Positions 1-5,811 of a stretch of DNA of 6,200 nucleotides are shown piece by piece. This DNA is from an uncultured Clostridia bacterium (lineage in GTDB: Bacteria > Bacillota > Clostridia > Oscillospirales > Acutalibacteraceae): contig CAMPAT010000050.1 of the NCBI GenBank assembly GCA_946633275.1, positions 1 through 6,200 of the forward strand, given 5' to 3'. The notes under the pieces are model-generated. The model did not search any database and was not told the DNA's origin. It saw only the letters and a list, made by a program, of their open reading frames with translations. A program made the translations under genes and the position numbers. The first letter of the stretch is position 1. Every line of letters starts with the position of its first letter.

Positions 1-706
1 CTTTGGCGGCGTCCTCGACCTTCTGATAAACAGGTTTAATAGTCATAGAATAGTCGTAGTCAAGATTAGGGCTGTCATAATCAGCATAGTCGAGAACAAC
101 AGGCTTCTGCAGCTCATCTGCAGCAAAAGAAGCGCCCTGAACAAAGCCTGCACCATAATTACCGGATGTAGCAGAGTTAACGCTGCCGATATAACCAAGC
201 TTCGTGAATCCGTCAACTACGGAGGAGTATCCTGCCAGGAAGCCTGCCTGGAGCGTGTTAAATGTTACGCACATTACATTCTGCTGAAGTCTGAGAACAG
301 AATCACTCTTTGAATGCGGAAATGCGTCAATGAGAATAAAGTTAATATCGCTGTATGTAGGAGCAATCTCATAAGCAGCTACAGCAAAATCCTCGCCCGG
401 CATTACAATATACTTTGCGCCGCCTTTAGCTGCAAGGTCGATATAATTCTTAATCGTTTCAACAGGAAGGTTGTCCTGTTCATCACGCATAGGCTGATAA
501 TAACGATAACTCATATTGTGAGAATCGCCGTATTCCTTAACGCCGTTCCACGCGCTCTGGTTATAAGCCTTATCATTAACCGCGTTACCGTCGGTAATAA
601 GAACTAAATCATAGTTTGCCGTATTCTTTTTACCGCAGCCTGAAAGCGCAAAAACAGCTGTAAGAACAAGCGCTGCTGCAAGTAAAACTGATATTACCTT
701 TTTCAT
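1..706 (-). CDS. BMP/PnrA-family nucleoside-binding lipoprotein of an ABC transporter (partial, C-terminus off window)
   Basis: Substrate-binding lipoprotein of the basic membrane protein (BMP, Med/PnrA/TmpC) family. Characterised members bind purine nucleosides outside the membrane and hand them to an ABC importer. I translated 235 residues from the ATG at 706-704 to the window edge; the gene continues to the left. The start follows GGAGG (718-714) by 7 nt. Residues 1-24 are a lipoprotein signal: KK, a hydrophobic core and the lipobox LSGC with Cys24 as the lipidated residue. The mature part carries BMP signatures: TDGNAVNDKAYN (38-49; family form DxG..DDKSFN, with Tyr48 in place of the usual Phe), MPGEDF (102-107), FILID (123-127), QAGFLAGY (153-160) and GAGFVQG (185-191). 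It is transcribed divergently from the purine nucleoside phosphorylase operon, which fits nucleoside uptake. The ATPase and permease genes are not visible and may lie further left. Family is confident; the exact ligand is inferred. Confidence 0.93.
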   Translation of the reverse strand, partial: MKKVISVLLAAALVLTAVFALSGCGKKNTANYDLVLITDGNAVNDKAYNQSAWNGVKEYGDSHNMSYRYYQPMRDEQDNLPVETIKNYIDLAAKGGAKYIVMPGEDFAVAAYEIAPTYSDINFILIDAFPHSKSDSVLRLQQNVMCVTFNTLQAGFLAGYSSVVDGFTKLGYIGSVNSATSGNYGAGFVQGASFAADELQKPVVLDYADYDSPNLDYDYSMTIKPVYQKVEDAAK

Positions 707-742
707 CGTATATCCTCCGTAAAAAGAAATTATCACTTATTA

Positions 743-771
743 ATAATAACAGATAAAAAAAAATAATGCAA
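743..771 (-). promoter_or_regulatory. Predicted sigma-A promoter of the BMP lipoprotein gene
   Basis: Read on the minus strand, a -35-like TTGCAT (771-766) is followed after exactly 17 nt by TATTAT (748-743), a 5/6 match to the -10 consensus. The predicted transcript starts near 736 and would have a leader of about 30 nt before the ATG at 706, including the GGAGG site. The spacer holds a nine-base T tract (A tract at 755-763 on the plus strand). The -35 match is weak (3/6), so activity is likely modest or activator-dependent. Confidence 0.55.
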
Positions 772-777
772 TAGATT

Positions 778-794
778 ATCAAAATTTAATTGAT
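778..794. promoter_or_regulatory. Possible operator: ATCAA-N7-TTGAT inverted repeat over the operon -35
   Basis: ATCAA (778-782) and TTGAT (790-794) form an inverted repeat with a 7-nt AT-only centre. Its right arm coincides with the -35 element of the rightward promoter, a position where a bound repressor would block RNA polymerase. No regulator gene lies in the window. The region is very AT-rich, so a 5+5 bp repeat can arise by chance; this is a candidate only. Confidence 0.25.
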
Positions 795-818
795 TTATAA
801 GCGCGATTTAATTATAAT
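790..818 (+). promoter_or_regulatory. Predicted sigma-A promoter of the purine phosphorylase-mtnA-deaminase operon
   Basis: TTGATT (790-795, 4/6 to the -35 consensus) is followed after exactly 17 nt by a perfect TATAAT (813-818). Transcription would start near 824-826, leaving about 15 nt before the ATG at 840, enough for the GAGGTG ribosome binding site at 829-834 but not for a riboswitch or attenuator. Control is therefore expected at initiation. It lies back to back with the BMP promoter in the same 133-bp gap. Confidence 0.7.
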
Positions 819-839
819 AATGATATTCGAGGTGATGAA

Positions 840-1643
840 ATGATAAGTAAGCAGATTGATATAATTCGCAGGATAACTGATTTTGAGCCTGAAATTGCAG
901 TTGTGCTCGGCTCGGGACTCGGCGAATTTGCGAAGCAGGTTGATAAGGTTTGCGAGATTAAATACTCAGATATCGAGGGAATGCCTGTTTCAACCGCTCC
1001 GAATCATGAAGGCAAATTTGTATTCGGAAATATCGGAAATAAAAGAATTGCTGTTATGCAGGGGCGAGTTCACCTCTACGAAGGATATTCTCCGCAGGAA
1101 GCAGTAATGCCTATAAGAATTATGCGCGCACTCGGCGCAGAAAAGCTTATTCTGACTAATGCTTCAGGCGGAATAAACAAAAACTTTAAAGTCGGCGATT
1201 TTATGGTAATCAGCGACCATATCTCATCGTTTGTCCCCTCGCCTCTTATCGGGCAGAATGATAATCAGCTCGGCGTTCGTTTTCCCGACATGAGTAATGC
1301 TTATGATAAGGAGCTTAAATCGATAATTATTAAGACTGCAAAAGAACTGTCTATTCCTGTTAAACAAGGCGTGTACGCACAGTTAACAGGTCCGCAGTTT
1401 GAAACTCCGGCAGAGATTAAAATGCTTTCATCAATCGGAACTGACGCTGTCGGGATGAGCACAGCCATCGAGGCAATAGCTGCTGTACATTGCGGCTTTA
1501 AAGTGTGCGGAGTAAGCCTTATAGCTAACCTTGCCTGCGGAATAACTGATATGCCTCTTACTGAGGAAGAAGTAAGCAACACAGCGAATGCTTCATCAAA
1601 ACAATTTGAAGCGTTGCTGAGCGGCGTAATAAGGAACATATAG
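840..1643 (+). CDS. Purine nucleoside phosphorylase, trimeric PNP-I family (inosine/guanosine type)
   Basis: Splits purine nucleosides with phosphate into free base and (deoxy)ribose-1-phosphate in the cytoplasm. At 267 aa it matches trimeric (PNP/MTAP) family length. The ATG at 840 follows GAGGTG (829-834) at good spacing. Visible landmarks: phosphate-loop GSGLG (24-28), NHEG (55-58), GRVHLYEGY (75-83; His78 and Tyr80 equivalent to human PNP His86 and Tyr88), TNASGG (106-111), GPQFET with Glu188 (human Glu201), VGMST with Met206, and SLIANLACG with Asn230 (human Asn243). Asn rather than Asp at this base-contacting position indicates 6-oxopurine specificity, so this is not a classical MTA phosphorylase. 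Unusually, the common LSHEEV motif reads LTEEEV: the ribose-5'-OH-contacting His is Glu242. Being first in an operon with MtnA and an MTA-type deaminase suggests it acts on 5'-methylthioinosine or 5'-deoxyinosine, though ordinary inosine/guanosine salvage remains possible. Confidence 0.93.
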   Translation: MISKQIDIIRRITDFEPEIAVVLGSGLGEFAKQVDKVCEIKYSDIEGMPVSTAPNHEGKFVFGNIGNKRIAVMQGRVHLYEGYSPQEAVMPIRIMRALGAEKLILTNASGGINKNFKVGDFMVISDHISSFVPSPLIGQNDNQLGVRFPDMSNAYDKELKSIIIKTAKELSIPVKQGVYAQLTGPQFETPAEIKMLSSIGTDAVGMSTAIEAIAAVHCGFKVCGVSLIANLACGITDMPLTEEEVSNTANASSKQFEALLSGVIRNI

Positions 1644-1644
1644 T

Positions 1645-2619
1645 ATGGATAACATTAAGTACAAAGACGGAGTTTTATATCTTCTTGACCAGTCGCTTTT
1701 GCCGAACGAAGAAGTGTACATAACTCCTAAAACTAAAGAAGAATACTTTGAAGCGATAAAAAAACTCAGAGTCCGCGGAGCGCCGGCTATCGGCATTTTT
1801 GCAGCTTACGCAATGGCGCTTATTGACGAAGATAAGTTCAAACTTAAAGAATATCTGGATTCCGCAAGGCCGACTGCTGTTAATCTCTCCTGGGCTACTT
1901 CAAGAATGCTTGACGCGCACAAACTCGGAAAAACATTAATTGAAGAAGCAATAGCTATACATAATGAAGACAAGGAAATGTGCAGAAAAATCAGCGAGTA
2001 CGGATTATCTCTGCTTAAGGATGGAGACGGAATACTGACTCATTGCAACGCAGGAGCGCTCGCTACATCAAAGTACGGAACAGGTCTCGGTCCTCTGCTT
2101 CTCGGGAAAGAAAAGGGATATAACTTCAAGGTTTTTACCGACGAGACAAGACCGCTTCTCCAGGGAGCGAGACTTACCTCATATGAGCTTGAAAAAGCAG
2201 GAATTGACGTAACTCTGATTTGCGACAATATGGCAAGTATAGTAATGAGTCAGGGTAAGATTAACGCAGTTCTCGTCGGAGCTGACAGAATTGCCGCTAA
2301 CGGCGATACAGCTAACAAAATCGGAACAAGCGGCGCAGCAATTCTTGCGAAGTATTACGGAATACCTTTTTACGTTCTCGCACCATATTCGACAGTCGAC
2401 TTTAACTGTAAAAGCGGCGAAGATATTATTATCGAAGAGCGTGACAGCGACGAAATTAAAAATATGTGGTATGAAAAGCCTATGGCACTTCCCGAAACTA
2501 AATGCTATAACCCTGCTTTCGACATAACGCCAAGCAAGCTCATTACTGCTATAATTACTGATAAAGGAATAGTTAAACAACCTTATAAAGAGAATTTGGA
2601 GAAAATATTAAATGATTAA
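1645..2619 (+). CDS. mtnA: S-methyl-5-thioribose-1-phosphate isomerase (MtnA family, eIF2B-alpha-like fold)
   Basis: Isomerises 5-methylthioribose-1-phosphate to 5-methylthioribulose-1-phosphate in methionine salvage; relatives act on 5-deoxyribose-1-phosphate or ribose-1,5-bisphosphate. The 324 residues are slightly short of the usual 340-355 but collinear end to end. Visible motifs: N-terminal KDG..LLDQ..LP.EE (7-23), RGAPAIG (44-50), [10 protein letters not shown] (75-84), HCNAGALAT (133-141) with the catalytic Cys134, [16 protein letters not shown] (167-182), and [17 protein letters not shown] (212-228) with the catalytic Asp214. The RPxxQGxRLT block is characteristic of MtnA rather than eIF2B subunits. 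The ATG at 1645 lies 1 nt past the stop of the phosphorylase, with AAGGA at 1631-1635, so the two are probably translationally coupled. It would take the sugar phosphate released by that enzyme. Genes for later steps (dehydratase, enolase/phosphatase, dioxygenase or an aldolase) are absent here. A 5-deoxyribose-1-phosphate substrate cannot be excluded. Confidence 0.92.
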   Translation: MDNIKYKDGVLYLLDQSLLPNEEVYITPKTKEEYFEAIKKLRVRGAPAIGIFAAYAMALIDEDKFKLKEYLDSARPTAVNLSWATSRMLDAHKLGKTLIEEAIAIHNEDKEMCRKISEYGLSLLKDGDGILTHCNAGALATSKYGTGLGPLLLGKEKGYNFKVFTDETRPLLQGARLTSYELEKAGIDVTLICDNMASIVMSQGKINAVLVGADRIAANGDTANKIGTSGAAILAKYYGIPFYVLAPYSTVDFNCKSGEDIIIEERDSDEIKNMWYEKPMALPETKCYNPAFDITPSKLITAIITDKGIVKQPYKENLEKILND

Positions 2620-3856
2620 ATTTACTAACGGATTAGTACTTGATAAAGATTTTAACATTGTAAAAGAGGACGTTTATGTTGACAAAAATAAAATTGTAAG
2701 CGTCGGCGGAGAACTTGACGCAGATGAAATTTATGACCTTGAAGGCAATCTTCTTATGCCGTCATTCAAGAACGCTCACACTCACTCGGCAATGACGTTT
2801 GCGCGCTCATATGCTGATGATTTGCCGCTTGATAAGTGGTTAAACGAGATGATATTCCCTATGGAAGCAAAACTCACGGGAGAAGACATTTACAACCTCT
2901 CAAAACTTGCATTCCTCGAATATCTCACAAGCGGAATAACAGCCTGCTTTGATATGTATTACTTCCCCGAGGATATGGCTAAAGCGAGCGTTGATTTCGG
3001 TTTCAGAACAGTAATGTGCTGCGCTATTAACAACTTCAAGGAAAGTTTAGCCGAGCTTGAAGAGTACTATAACAGATATAACAACTACGATGAACTTGTT
3101 AGCTACAAACTCGGTTTTCACGCAGAATATACCACTTCTGAAGAAATAATGCGCAAAATTGCAGAACTTGCGGAAAAATACAAAGCTCCCGTATATGTTC
3201 ACGCAAGCGAAACCGAGGGCGAGGTTAAGGGCTGTATTGAAAGATACGGCAAAACTCCTGCTGAGCTATTTGATTCTCTCGGAATATGGAAGTACGGCGG
3301 CGCAGGATATCACAGCGTATGGGTAACTGACAGAGACCTTGATATATACAAGAAAAACGGAGTTTACGCCGTAATTAATGCCGGCTCAAACTGCAAGCTT
3401 GCTTCAGGTATTGCGCCTGTTTCAAAAATGCTTGATAAAAGCGTTAACATCGCTGTAGGAACTGACGGACCAAGCAGTAACAACGCGCTTGATATGTTCC
3501 GCGAGATGTTCTTAATCGCCGCTACGCAGAAGTTAAATGACAAAGACGCAGCGTCTGCTCCTGCAGTTGATATACTTAAAGCTGCAACAGTCGGTTCGGC
3601 TCACTGTATGGGGCTTGCTAATTGCGACGTTATAGACGAAGGCAAGCTTGCCGACTTAATCGTTATTGACCTTCATCGTCCGAATATGCAGCCGATTAAT
3701 AACATACTTAAGAACATTGTATATTCCGGCTCAAAGGAAAATGTGAAAATGACGATGATTAACGGCAAAATTCTTTACCGTGACGGCAAATTCCTGAAAG
3801 CTGATGTTGATGAAATTTACAGAAAAGCTCAAGATGTTATAGAACAAATAAAATAA
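2612..3856 (+). CDS. mtaD: Amidohydrolase of the MTA/SAH (5'-deoxyadenosine) deaminase family
   Basis: Predicted zinc-type adenosine-analogue deaminase of the amidohydrolase superfamily (TM0936/MtaD/DadD group), converting MTA, 5'-deoxyadenosine, SAH or adenosine to the inosine form plus ammonia. Length 414 aa matches the family. Metal and catalytic residues are all present: HTH (His56, His58), His170, His197 with Glu200 in HASET, His234, and Asp285 in GTDGPSSNN (283-291). Glu85 aligns with the ribose-binding Glu84 of TM0936, and [12 protein letters not shown] (259-270) is a family hallmark. Departures: the two SAH-carboxylate arginines of TM0936 (Arg136, Arg148) align with Cys137 and Ser145, and the usual HNPxSN reads INAGSN (255-260). 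This argues for small 5' groups. The ATG at 2612 overlaps the end of mtnA by 8 nt and follows GGAG at 2598-2601, consistent with coupled translation. It supplies the inosine-type substrate for the first gene. Class confident; preferred substrate inferred. Confidence 0.9.
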   Translation: MIKFTNGLVLDKDFNIVKEDVYVDKNKIVSVGGELDADEIYDLEGNLLMPSFKNAHTHSAMTFARSYADDLPLDKWLNEMIFPMEAKLTGEDIYNLSKLAFLEYLTSGITACFDMYYFPEDMAKASVDFGFRTVMCCAINNFKESLAELEEYYNRYNNYDELVSYKLGFHAEYTTSEEIMRKIAELAEKYKAPVYVHASETEGEVKGCIERYGKTPAELFDSLGIWKYGGAGYHSVWVTDRDLDIYKKNGVYAVINAGSNCKLASGIAPVSKMLDKSVNIAVGTDGPSSNNALDMFREMFLIAATQKLNDKDAASAPAVDILKAATVGSAHCMGLANCDVIDEGKLADLIVIDLHRPNMQPINNILKNIVYSGSKENVKMTMINGKILYRDGKFLKADVDEIYRKAQDVIEQIK

Positions 3857-3862
3857 TTTTTA

Positions 3863-3892
3863 AAGGGTAGTCACGAGGACTACCCTTCTTTT
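3863..3892 (+). terminator. Rho-independent terminator of the salvage operon (convergent region)
   Basis: AAGGGTAGTC (3863-3872) and GACTACCCTT (3878-3887) make a perfect 10-bp stem with a 5-nt loop ACGAG, starting 7 nt after the deaminase stop and followed by CTTTTCT, a good U-rich tail on the plus strand. On the minus strand the same stem contains the TAG stop codon of the symporter gene and is followed by only TTT then A-rich sequence, so termination in that direction is probably weaker. Confidence 0.85.
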
Positions 3893-5304
3893 CTGCGCTT
3901 CGAAAGCTCAGTTTCAACCTTTTTACGTTCTTCAGGTGTGTAATGAATAAACAAAAGCGGAATGATAAACAGCACGCTTGCAACAGCAGGAGTCAGCATT
4001 ACGAGCGGCCAAATCCATTTATCAAAAGCCGCGCTCTGCGTGCCGACGTAAACTGCGTTTTCAACATCAACGGCTTTGTATTTTAACAGATGAAGAGTAA
4101 GAGTCGCAAGCCCCATTGTTAAGCCGCTTGAAATCTTAGTAAACGAGGTCTGAATGGAGAAAGTGATACCCTCCGTTCTCTTCCCTGTTTTATATTCCAT
4201 ATAATCAATACTGTCGCAGAATACAGAGGTCTGCGCGATTGAGCTTGCGCCGTTCGGAATGCAACCGATACCGACAAGCGCCATACCTATCCAAAGATTT
4301 TTACCCTCAAAGCCTATAAAGTATGCAATTGTTCTCGTAACGATATTGCAAATCTGCATAAATATCAGAACATTTACGTAGCCCTTAAGCCGCTTTTTCA
4401 TTTTATCAGCAAACAACATTCCGATGAAGCCGGGGGCGCCTGTGACAATAGCATAAATGGTCGTAAGACCTAATGCGCCGATAGGTGTATTCTTGCCGAG
4501 GAAGTCTGCAGGAATTTCATACTTGAAGAAATATGTAACAAGATTAGCACCGAAACCGAGCGCGCCGCAAAGATTAGCAGCAGTTACGAGAAGCATCATC
4601 TTATTCTTAAACAAGAGCGAAAAGCTCTCGGCAAGGCTTTCCTGTTTATCGTTAACATTAACTTTAATTCTTTCCTGAGCTGCGTAACAACGCATACTCA
4701 GCATTGAGCCGCCAAGACCGAAAATGAGCGCAAATACAACAGTTGCAAGGCGCCATGACATTCCCGATTTCATCACAGTCATTTCAAGCACCATAGGAAT
4801 TCCCATGCTGAAAACGCTGTATACGGCTGAGCCTACCGTTCTCGCCCATTGAACGAACTTATCGCGCTCGTCAGAATTCGGCGAAACGGAAGCGGTAATC
4901 CCCCATACTGCAACATCCTGGAAAGTGTAACACAAATCCCAACAAATGTACATAATGACGAAATAAGCGACTCTGAGCCATAACAGTTTATCTTCTGTTG
5001 AAAAAACGAGGAACATCAAAACAGTAAACACGCCAACAGGTAGCGGAGTGTATCTGAGAAACGGTCTCAGTTTTTCGCCGTTTTTGAAGGTATGCTTGTC
5101 AACGAAGGAACCTACAATCGGGTCGTTAATACCGTCCCACACCTTCATAATTATCAACATAACCGATACTACAAGCGCAGGAAACAGCGCAATATCAGTT
5201 AGAAAGTATGTAAAGAACGAGCCGCCTATAAGCGAATACAGCACATTCTGACCTGAAAGACCGATTAAATAGCTTCTTTTCTCTTTTTCAGGAATATATT
5301 CCAT
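3880..5304 (-). CDS. GPH-family (MelB-like) cation:sugar symporter, MFS superfamily
   Basis: Integral membrane carrier of the glycoside-pentoside-hexuronide:cation symporter family (MFS_2), expected to couple sugar or glycoside uptake to Na+ or H+. From the ATG at 5304 it is 474 aa, the usual family length, with about twelve hydrophobic segments, a central cytoplasmic loop near residue 210-235, and a basic C-terminal tail (SKRRKEG). Family motifs: KVWDGINDPIVGSFVDK (54-70), where Asp57, Asn60 and Asp61 match the MelB cation-site residues Asp55, Asn58 and Asp59; GEKLRPFL (76-83); and D130-V-A-V-W134, matching the MelB sugar-site pair Asp124/Trp128. A longer reading from 5355 was rejected because it spans the promoter. 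The start follows GGAGGGG (5316-5310) by 5 nt. The gene has its own promoter after the pyrI terminator and converges on the salvage operon. Substrate cannot be told from sequence; functional linkage to neighbours is not shown. Confidence 0.92.
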   Translation of the reverse strand: MEYIPEKEKRSYLIGLSGQNVLYSLIGGSFFTYFLTDIALFPALVVSVMLIIMKVWDGINDPIVGSFVDKHTFKNGEKLRPFLRYTPLPVGVFTVLMFLVFSTEDKLLWLRVAYFVIMYICWDLCYTFQDVAVWGITASVSPNSDERDKFVQWARTVGSAVYSVFSMGIPMVLEMTVMKSGMSWRLATVVFALIFGLGGSMLSMRCYAAQERIKVNVNDKQESLAESFSLLFKNKMMLLVTAANLCGALGFGANLVTYFFKYEIPADFLGKNTPIGALGLTTIYAIVTGAPGFIGMLFADKMKKRLKGYVNVLIFMQICNIVTRTIAYFIGFEGKNLWIGMALVGIGCIPNGASSIAQTSVFCDSIDYMEYKTGKRTEGITFSIQTSFTKISSGLTMGLATLTLHLLKYKAVDVENAVYVGTQSAAFDKWIWPLVMLTPAVASVLFIIPLLFIHYTPEERKKVETELSKRRKEG

Positions 5305-5309
5305 AGCGT

Positions 5310-5316
5310 CCCCTCC
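5310..5316 (-). promoter_or_regulatory. Ribosome binding site deciding the symporter start
   Basis: GGAGGGG on the minus strand, 5 nt before the ATG at 5304-5302. It fixes the start there and excludes the in-frame ATG 51 nt upstream, which has no such site and lies inside the predicted -35 region. Confidence 0.8.
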
Positions 5317-5322
5317 GTAAAA

Positions 5323-5351
5323 ATTATAATATAACACATATTCTTTGTCAA
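5323..5351 (-). promoter_or_regulatory. Perfect-consensus sigma-A promoter of the GPH symporter
   Basis: On the minus strand TTGACA (5351-5346) is separated by exactly 17 nt from TATAAT (5328-5323): 6/6 and 6/6 with optimal spacing. Transcription should begin around 5318-5316, only 12-14 nt before the ATG, so the mRNA would begin almost at its ribosome binding site. The -35 sits directly after the T tract of the pyrI terminator. Confidence 0.85.
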
Positions 5352-5380
5352 ACAAAAATGCCGCTGGAACTACAGCGGCA
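5351..5380 (-). terminator. Rho-independent terminator of the pyrBI operon
   Basis: On the minus strand TGCCGCTG (5380-5373) pairs with CAGCGGCA (5366-5359) as a perfect 8-bp GC-rich stem with a 6-nt loop, followed at once by TTTTTGTT (5358-5351). It begins 20 nt after the pyrI stop codon. The opposite strand lacks a proper U tract, so this is a one-way terminator for pyrBI. Confidence 0.88.
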
Positions 5381-5400
5381 ATATTTATTGTTATAGATTT

Positions 5401-5811
5401 TTATTTTGATTTTGTTTCACAGTAAAGGCAGCGATATGTGCCCTTAATATCAGTAAGTTTGAAAATATGGTCTATATTCTCATTATTACAGATGCATCTC
5501 GGATTAGGACATCTGATAACGTTTGTAAGCGTATTCGGGAGCGAAAGAGTCTTCTTCTCAACTCTCTTGCTGTCCTTGATGACGTTAACGGTAGCGTCAG
5601 GAGCAATAAAAGCGATAACATCAAGGTCAAGGTCAATAAGCTCATTAATTTTGATAATATCCTTAGAGCCGTTTTTCTGCGACTTTGCGTTCGTAATAAT
5701 CGCAACCTGGCAAGAAAGCTTTGAAAGTTTTAGTATCTCATAAACTCTCATTGCTTTTCCCGCAGGGATATGGTCGATAACATATCCGTTTTCGATTGAG
5801 TCAATATTCAC
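5401..5811 (-). CDS. pyrI: Aspartate carbamoyltransferase regulatory subunit
   Basis: Regulatory chain of aspartate carbamoyltransferase (pyrimidine synthesis, step two); in enteric enzymes it binds CTP/ATP and links catalytic trimers through a zinc domain. I chose GTG at 5811, giving 136 aa that begin [15 protein letters not shown], the usual family N-terminus. The GTG overlaps the pyrB TGA stop as GTGA and follows GGGGTG (5824-5819) at 6 nt. An alternative ATG at 5826 (141 aa) has no clear ribosome binding site. Residues by the 141-aa numbering (subtract 5 for the GTG start): allosteric domain with [20 protein letters not shown] (13-32) and KDIIKINE (55-62), then a zinc domain with four cysteines spaced C-x4-C...C-x2-C (106, 111, 133, 136). 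It shares an operon with pyrB and is followed by its own terminator. No damage is seen; whether nucleotides regulate this enzyme is untested. Confidence 0.95.
   Translation of the reverse strand: MNIDSIENGYVIDHIPAGKAMRVYEILKLSKLSCQVAIITNAKSQKNGSKDIIKINELIDLDLDVIAFIAPDATVNVIKDSKRVEKKTLSLPNTLTNVIRCPNPRCICNNENIDHIFKLTDIKGTYRCLYCETKSK

Noticed and set aside
314..607. 97-aa plus-strand open frame
   Set aside because: It lies antisense within the clear BMP lipoprotein gene, resembles no family I know, and has no ribosome binding site; it is a shadow frame.
755..763. Run of nine A residues as a slippage or phase-variation tract
   Set aside because: It is intergenic in an AT-rich promoter region; it could affect promoter spacing, but one sequence shows no evidence of length variation.
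707..839. SAM or purine riboswitch upstream of the salvage operon
   Set aside because: The predicted transcript starts about 15 nt before the ATG, and the AT-rich gap contains no conserved aptamer core or terminator hairpin.
840..1643. Reading the first operon gene as a classical MTA phosphorylase (mtnP)
   Set aside because: The protein has GSGLG and Asn230 in SLIANLACG, typical of 6-oxopurine PNPs; MTA phosphorylases carry Asp at the base-contacting position.
2179..2580. 133-aa minus-strand open frame inside mtnA
   Set aside because: It overlaps the catalytic Asp region of mtnA on the opposite strand and shows no family features.
5305..5355. 17-residue N-terminal extension of the symporter from an upstream ATG
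   Set aside because: The extension would be translated across a perfect -35/-10 promoter and lacks family similarity; the ATG at 5304 has a strong ribosome binding site and gives the normal length.
5438..5743. Overlapping open frames on both strands across pyrI (also 5467-5724 and 5472-5705)
   Set aside because: They are low-complexity shadows rich in Leu, Ser, Arg and Thr over a well-conserved pyrI gene.
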